From: Brenneria sp. hezel4-2-4
Lineage (GTDB): Bacteria > Pseudomonadota > Gammaproteobacteria > Enterobacterales > Enterobacteriaceae
Length of the DNA stretch: 64,000 nucleotides
Reading direction: 5' to 3'
NCBI RefSeq assembly: GCF_013155275.1
Contig: NZ_JABJXS010000005.1
Span: 1 to 64,000 of the forward strand
Both the position numbers and the translations under genes were made by a program. Positions 61,756-64,000 of this stretch are shown piece after piece. A model generated the notes under the pieces. That model did not search any database and was not told where the DNA came from. It saw only the letters and a list, made by a program, of their open reading frames with translations. Within the stretch, counting starts at the first letter, position 1. The number at the start of each line of letters is the position of its first letter.

Positions 61756-62666
61756 TTTTCCTCCCCTTTTTCCGGCAGGCTAATACCGCTGAAAATTTTG
61801 ATCACCGCGCTGTCGTCTTCTTTGCCGAACCCGGCGTTGCTGGCGGCGGTGAACATGTTGAACGCAGTCGACGCCAGCGGCAGCGGGAAGTGGAGCGCTT
61901 TGGCCGTGTCGGTCACCAGCCCCAGATCCTTAACGAAGATATCGACGGCGGATTTCGGCGTATAGTCGCCGTCCACTACGTGACGCATCCGGTTCTCGAA
62001 CATCCATGAGTTACCGGCGGCGTTGGTCACCACGTCGTACATGATGTCCAGCGGAATGCCCGCGCGCGCGGCCAGCGCCATGGCTTCCGCGCCCGCGGCG
62101 ATGTGTACGCCGGCCAGCAGTTGATGAATGATTTTTACCGTCGCGCCCAGACCGATCTCATCGCCGACGCGATAAACCTTGCTGGCGACGGCGTCCAGCA
62201 CCGGCTGCAATTTTGCAAAGGCCAGATCGGAACCCGCAGCCATCACCGTGATTTCTCCGGCGGCGGCTTTGACGGCGCCACCGGAGACCGGGGCATCCAG
62301 CATAATCAATTGATGCCCGGCGAGTCGTTGAGCGATATTCTGGGCGTCCTGCGAGGAAATGGTCGACGACACCATAACCGCCGTGCCGGGTTTCAACTTC
62401 CCGGCAACGCCAGGTTCGCCAAACAAAATGCTGTTCACCTGCGCGGCGTTGACAACCAGAAGTACCACGGCATCCAGCTTGTCGGCAAAGGCAGCAATAT
62501 CCGTTTCGGCCTGTGCGGCGCCGGCCTGGCGTAAGCGTTCAAGCGCTTGCGAATTAATGTCCACGCCGTAGGTGGTTAATCCGGCTTTGATACAGGACGT
62601 CGCCGCGCCAAAGCCCATGGAACCCAAACCGATAACGGCTACGGCATACTCTGATGTTTTTTTCAT
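61752..62666 (-). CDS. ltnD: L-threonate dehydrogenase
   Basis: NAD-dependent beta-hydroxyacid dehydrogenase that oxidises L-threonate to 2-oxo-tetronate, the first catabolic step. 304 residues. Rossmann motif VIGLGSMGFGAATSCI (about 12), substrate loop DAPVSGGAVKAAAGE (about 122) and the catalytic Lys in LGATVKIIHQLLAGVH (about 175). First gene of the leftward otn operon, divergent from its regulator gene. E. coli name ygbJ. Confidence 0.94.
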   Translation of the reverse strand: MKKTSEYAVAVIGLGSMGFGAATSCIKAGLTTYGVDINSQALERLRQAGAAQAETDIAAFADKLDAVVLLVVNAAQVNSILFGEPGVAGKLKPGTAVMVSSTISSQDAQNIAQRLAGHQLIMLDAPVSGGAVKAAAGEITVMAAGSDLAFAKLQPVLDAVASKVYRVGDEIGLGATVKIIHQLLAGVHIAAGAEAMALAARAGIPLDIMYDVVTNAAGNSWMFENRMRHVVDGDYTPKSAVDIFVKDLGLVTDTAKALHFPLPLASTAFNMFTAASNAGFGKEDDSAVIKIFSGISLPEKGEEK

Positions 62667-62713
62667 AACTGTCGCCTTTGTTAATTTTAGTGATTATTTG
62701 TTCTATGGTGTTA

Positions 62714-62731
62714 AATATAAGCGTTTATATT
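62714..62731. promoter_or_regulatory. Inverted repeat in the ltnD-ygbI intergenic region
   Basis: AATATAA-gcgt-TTATATT, 7-bp perfect arms with a 4-bp spacer, 48 bp upstream of ltnD. Candidate operator for the divergent DeoR-type regulator. Confidence 0.45.
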
Positions 62732-62740
62732 GCTATGCAG

Positions 62741-62756
62741 GGTGATTGATATCACA
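62741..62756. promoter_or_regulatory. Candidate CRP site of the threonate operon
   Basis: GGTGA-TTGATA-TCACA has the perfect GTGA-N6-TCAC core of CRP sites. It lies between the divergent ltnD and ygbI genes, 75 bp from ltnD. It fits catabolite control of a carbon-source operon. Confidence 0.65.
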
Positions 62757-62891
62757 TAAATTAACATCCAAATCGTAAAGATTGTGAGGAAAGCAGGCCC
62801 GCGTCGTGGTTTATAGCGTGAATTTATGATAATTATCGTTCTCAAACGCGATAGTTATCACAATATTTATCAAATAAGGATAGGAGCAGGG

Positions 62892-63653
62892 ATGATCCCA
62901 GTAGAACGTCATCAACGTATTCTGGCGCTGGTCGCGGAGCGCGGTGTGGTTAGTATCGCTGAACTGACCGAGCGGCTTGAGGTTTCGCATATGACCGTGC
63001 GGCGGGATGTACAAAAACTGGAACAGGACGGCCTCTTGCTCAGCGTATCCGGCGGGGTGCGTTCTCCGGAGCGCCTGGCGATTGAACCGTCGCATCAGGA
63101 TAAGTCCGTCATGTTCAGCCAACAGAAAGAGGCGATTGGCCGGTTGGCGGCCCGGCAGATCCCGCCGAACAGCTGCATTTATCTGGATGCCGGCACCACC
63201 ACGCTATCGTTGGCGCGCCAACTGGCCGAGCGGGATGACTTATCGATCGTGACCAACGATTTTGTGATTGCGGCCTTTCTTATTGAATCCAGCCAGTGTC
63301 GCATGATCCACACCGGCGGTACGCTATGTCGGGAAAACCGCTCCTGTGTCGGTGAGGCAACCGCGCAGGCGCTGCGCAACCTGTTTATCGATATCGCCTT
63401 TATTTCCGCTTCCTCATGGAGCCTGCGCGGCTTATCCACGCCGAATGAAGACAAAGTGGGGGTGAAACGCGCGGTAGTGACGGCCAGCAGCAAGCGTATT
63501 CTGCTCTGCGACACTTCAAAATACGGCCGCATCGCCACCTATCTGGCCACCCCGCTAACGGTTCTTAACAGTATTATTACCGATAACGGGCTGCCGGGCA
63601 CGGCGAAAGAAACGTTGGGGAAAATGGGGGTTGAGGTGCTGGTGGCGGAATAA
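62892..63653 (+). CDS. ygbI: DeoR-family regulator of threonate catabolism
   Basis: 253-residue DeoR-type repressor. The N-terminal helix-turn-helix is VSIAELTERLEVSHMTVRRDVQKLE (about 19-43). The sugar-phosphate-isomerase-like sensor domain has YLDAGTTTLSLARQL (about 98), VTNDFVIAAFL and CDTSKYGR. The start at 62892 (MIPVERHQRI) agrees with E. coli YgbI and has an AGGAG-type site. It probably responds to a phosphorylated pathway intermediate. Confidence 0.92.
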   Translation: MIPVERHQRILALVAERGVVSIAELTERLEVSHMTVRRDVQKLEQDGLLLSVSGGVRSPERLAIEPSHQDKSVMFSQQKEAIGRLAARQIPPNSCIYLDAGTTTLSLARQLAERDDLSIVTNDFVIAAFLIESSQCRMIHTGGTLCRENRSCVGEATAQALRNLFIDIAFISASSWSLRGLSTPNEDKVGVKRAVVTASSKRILLCDTSKYGRIATYLATPLTVLNSIITDNGLPGTAKETLGKMGVEVLVAE

Positions 63654-63914
63654 CCCGGCTAAGCGCGGAGGGACTCACACAAAAATGCCTTGTTTGTATT
63701 TTTATATTTAACATGCTGATATTAGATATAAATTTAGTGTTTAAACCGGTCACCGCACGGCGTAAGAAATTACGCTGAGGTGGACGTCCCCGCGAATGCG
63801 GCGCAAGCCAGTGCCGCGTCGGGAACGCGTCACTGGCGGTTCGGGAAAGGGGACTACCGCCGAAGGAGCCGCGTCAACGGTCTCAGGCGGCCTGAGCGGT
63901 AAATCAATCGGCCT
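63654..63914. other. Intergenic stretch between ygbI and the chemoreceptor gene end
   Basis: 261 bp with no gene recognised. The first 100 bp are AT-rich, the rest GC-rich with several short inverted repeats, e.g. CAGGCGGCCTG near 63882. One of these may end chemoreceptor transcription from the right. No clear intrinsic terminator with a T run. Confidence 0.4.
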
Positions 63915-64000
63915 TTAGAATGACTCCCAATTCTGCGCGCTGGACTGACCGGCCAGTTTCAGCGTCGGCGTTTGCGCCGGACGACCGGCCTTCTGCGCAG
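63915..64000 (-). CDS. Methyl-accepting chemotaxis protein, 3' end only
   Basis: Read leftwards from the window edge, the last 28 codons end ...TLKLAGQSSAQNWESF-stop. The terminal NWESF is the pentapeptide by which major chemoreceptors (Tsr/Tar type, NWETF/NWESF) tether the CheR methyltransferase and CheB. The rest of the gene lies beyond 64000, so length and ligand are unknown. Confidence 0.8.
   Translation of the reverse strand, partial: AQKAGRPAQTPTLKLAGQSSAQNWESF

Overview
The window is chromosomal DNA from a gammaproteobacterium of the order Enterobacterales. Protein similarity, gene order and intergenic repeats point to the soft-rot/plant-associated family Pectobacteriaceae (Brenneria, Lonsdalea, Pectobacterium or Dickeya). 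That family call is an inference; the order is secure, because long runs match the Escherichia coli gene order. There is no phage, insertion sequence, CRISPR array, tRNA gene or toxin cluster. About 60 genes are present, nearly all housekeeping.

Layout. 1-300 is the promoter and leader of a ribosomal RNA operon reading leftwards out of the window. 300-8100 holds murI, btuB (cobalamin riboswitch), trmA, yijD, fabR, sthA and oxyR, as in E. coli. 8200-8650 is the decayed remnant of a peroxiredoxin gene divergent from oxyR; the argECBH-ppc segment found near here in E. coli is absent. 8690-14000 is the MetJ-regulated methionine cluster metF, metBL and metJ. 14100-25820 is rpmE, priA, cytR, ftsN, hslVU, menA, rraA, zapB, glpF and glpK. 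26200-28900 is a LacI-family regulator with an MFS transporter, lying between glpK and glpX. 29070-37800 is glpX, fpr, yiiR, yiiQ, tpiA, aguBA, pfkA and fieF. 37830-39020 is sotB. 39200-56100 corresponds to another E. coli segment: dcrB, yhhQ (with what looks like a preQ1-I riboswitch), tusA, zntA, yhhN, a DUF1820 gene, yhhM, yhhL, rsmD, ftsYEX, rpoH, panZ and livKHMGF. 56160-57350 is a PLP aminotransferase. 57400-63650 is an L-threonate catabolic operon with its DeoR-type regulator. The right edge cuts the 3' end of a chemoreceptor gene.

Functional links. GlpF, GlpK, GlpX, TpiA and PfkA form a glycerol/triose-phosphate/glycolysis group, and the threonate operon also ends in dihydroxyacetone phosphate, the TpiA substrate. 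RpoH (sigma-32) is encoded here and hslVU carries a textbook sigma-32 promoter. Cell division and membrane biogenesis are represented by FtsN, ZapB, FtsEX and FtsY. Readable regulatory sites include MetJ boxes, a GlpR operator, a Cra operator at pfkA, a gluconate-type operator at the MFS gene, CRP-like sites at cytR and the threonate operon, and a Fur-like box at zntA.

Most of the window is ordinary core genome. The less ordinary parts are the dead peroxiredoxin gene, the cassette inside the glp locus, the yhhQ leader with its riboswitch and duplicated hairpin, the duplicated hairpins after tpiA, and the Fur-like box before zntA. I saw no clearly novel multi-gene system.
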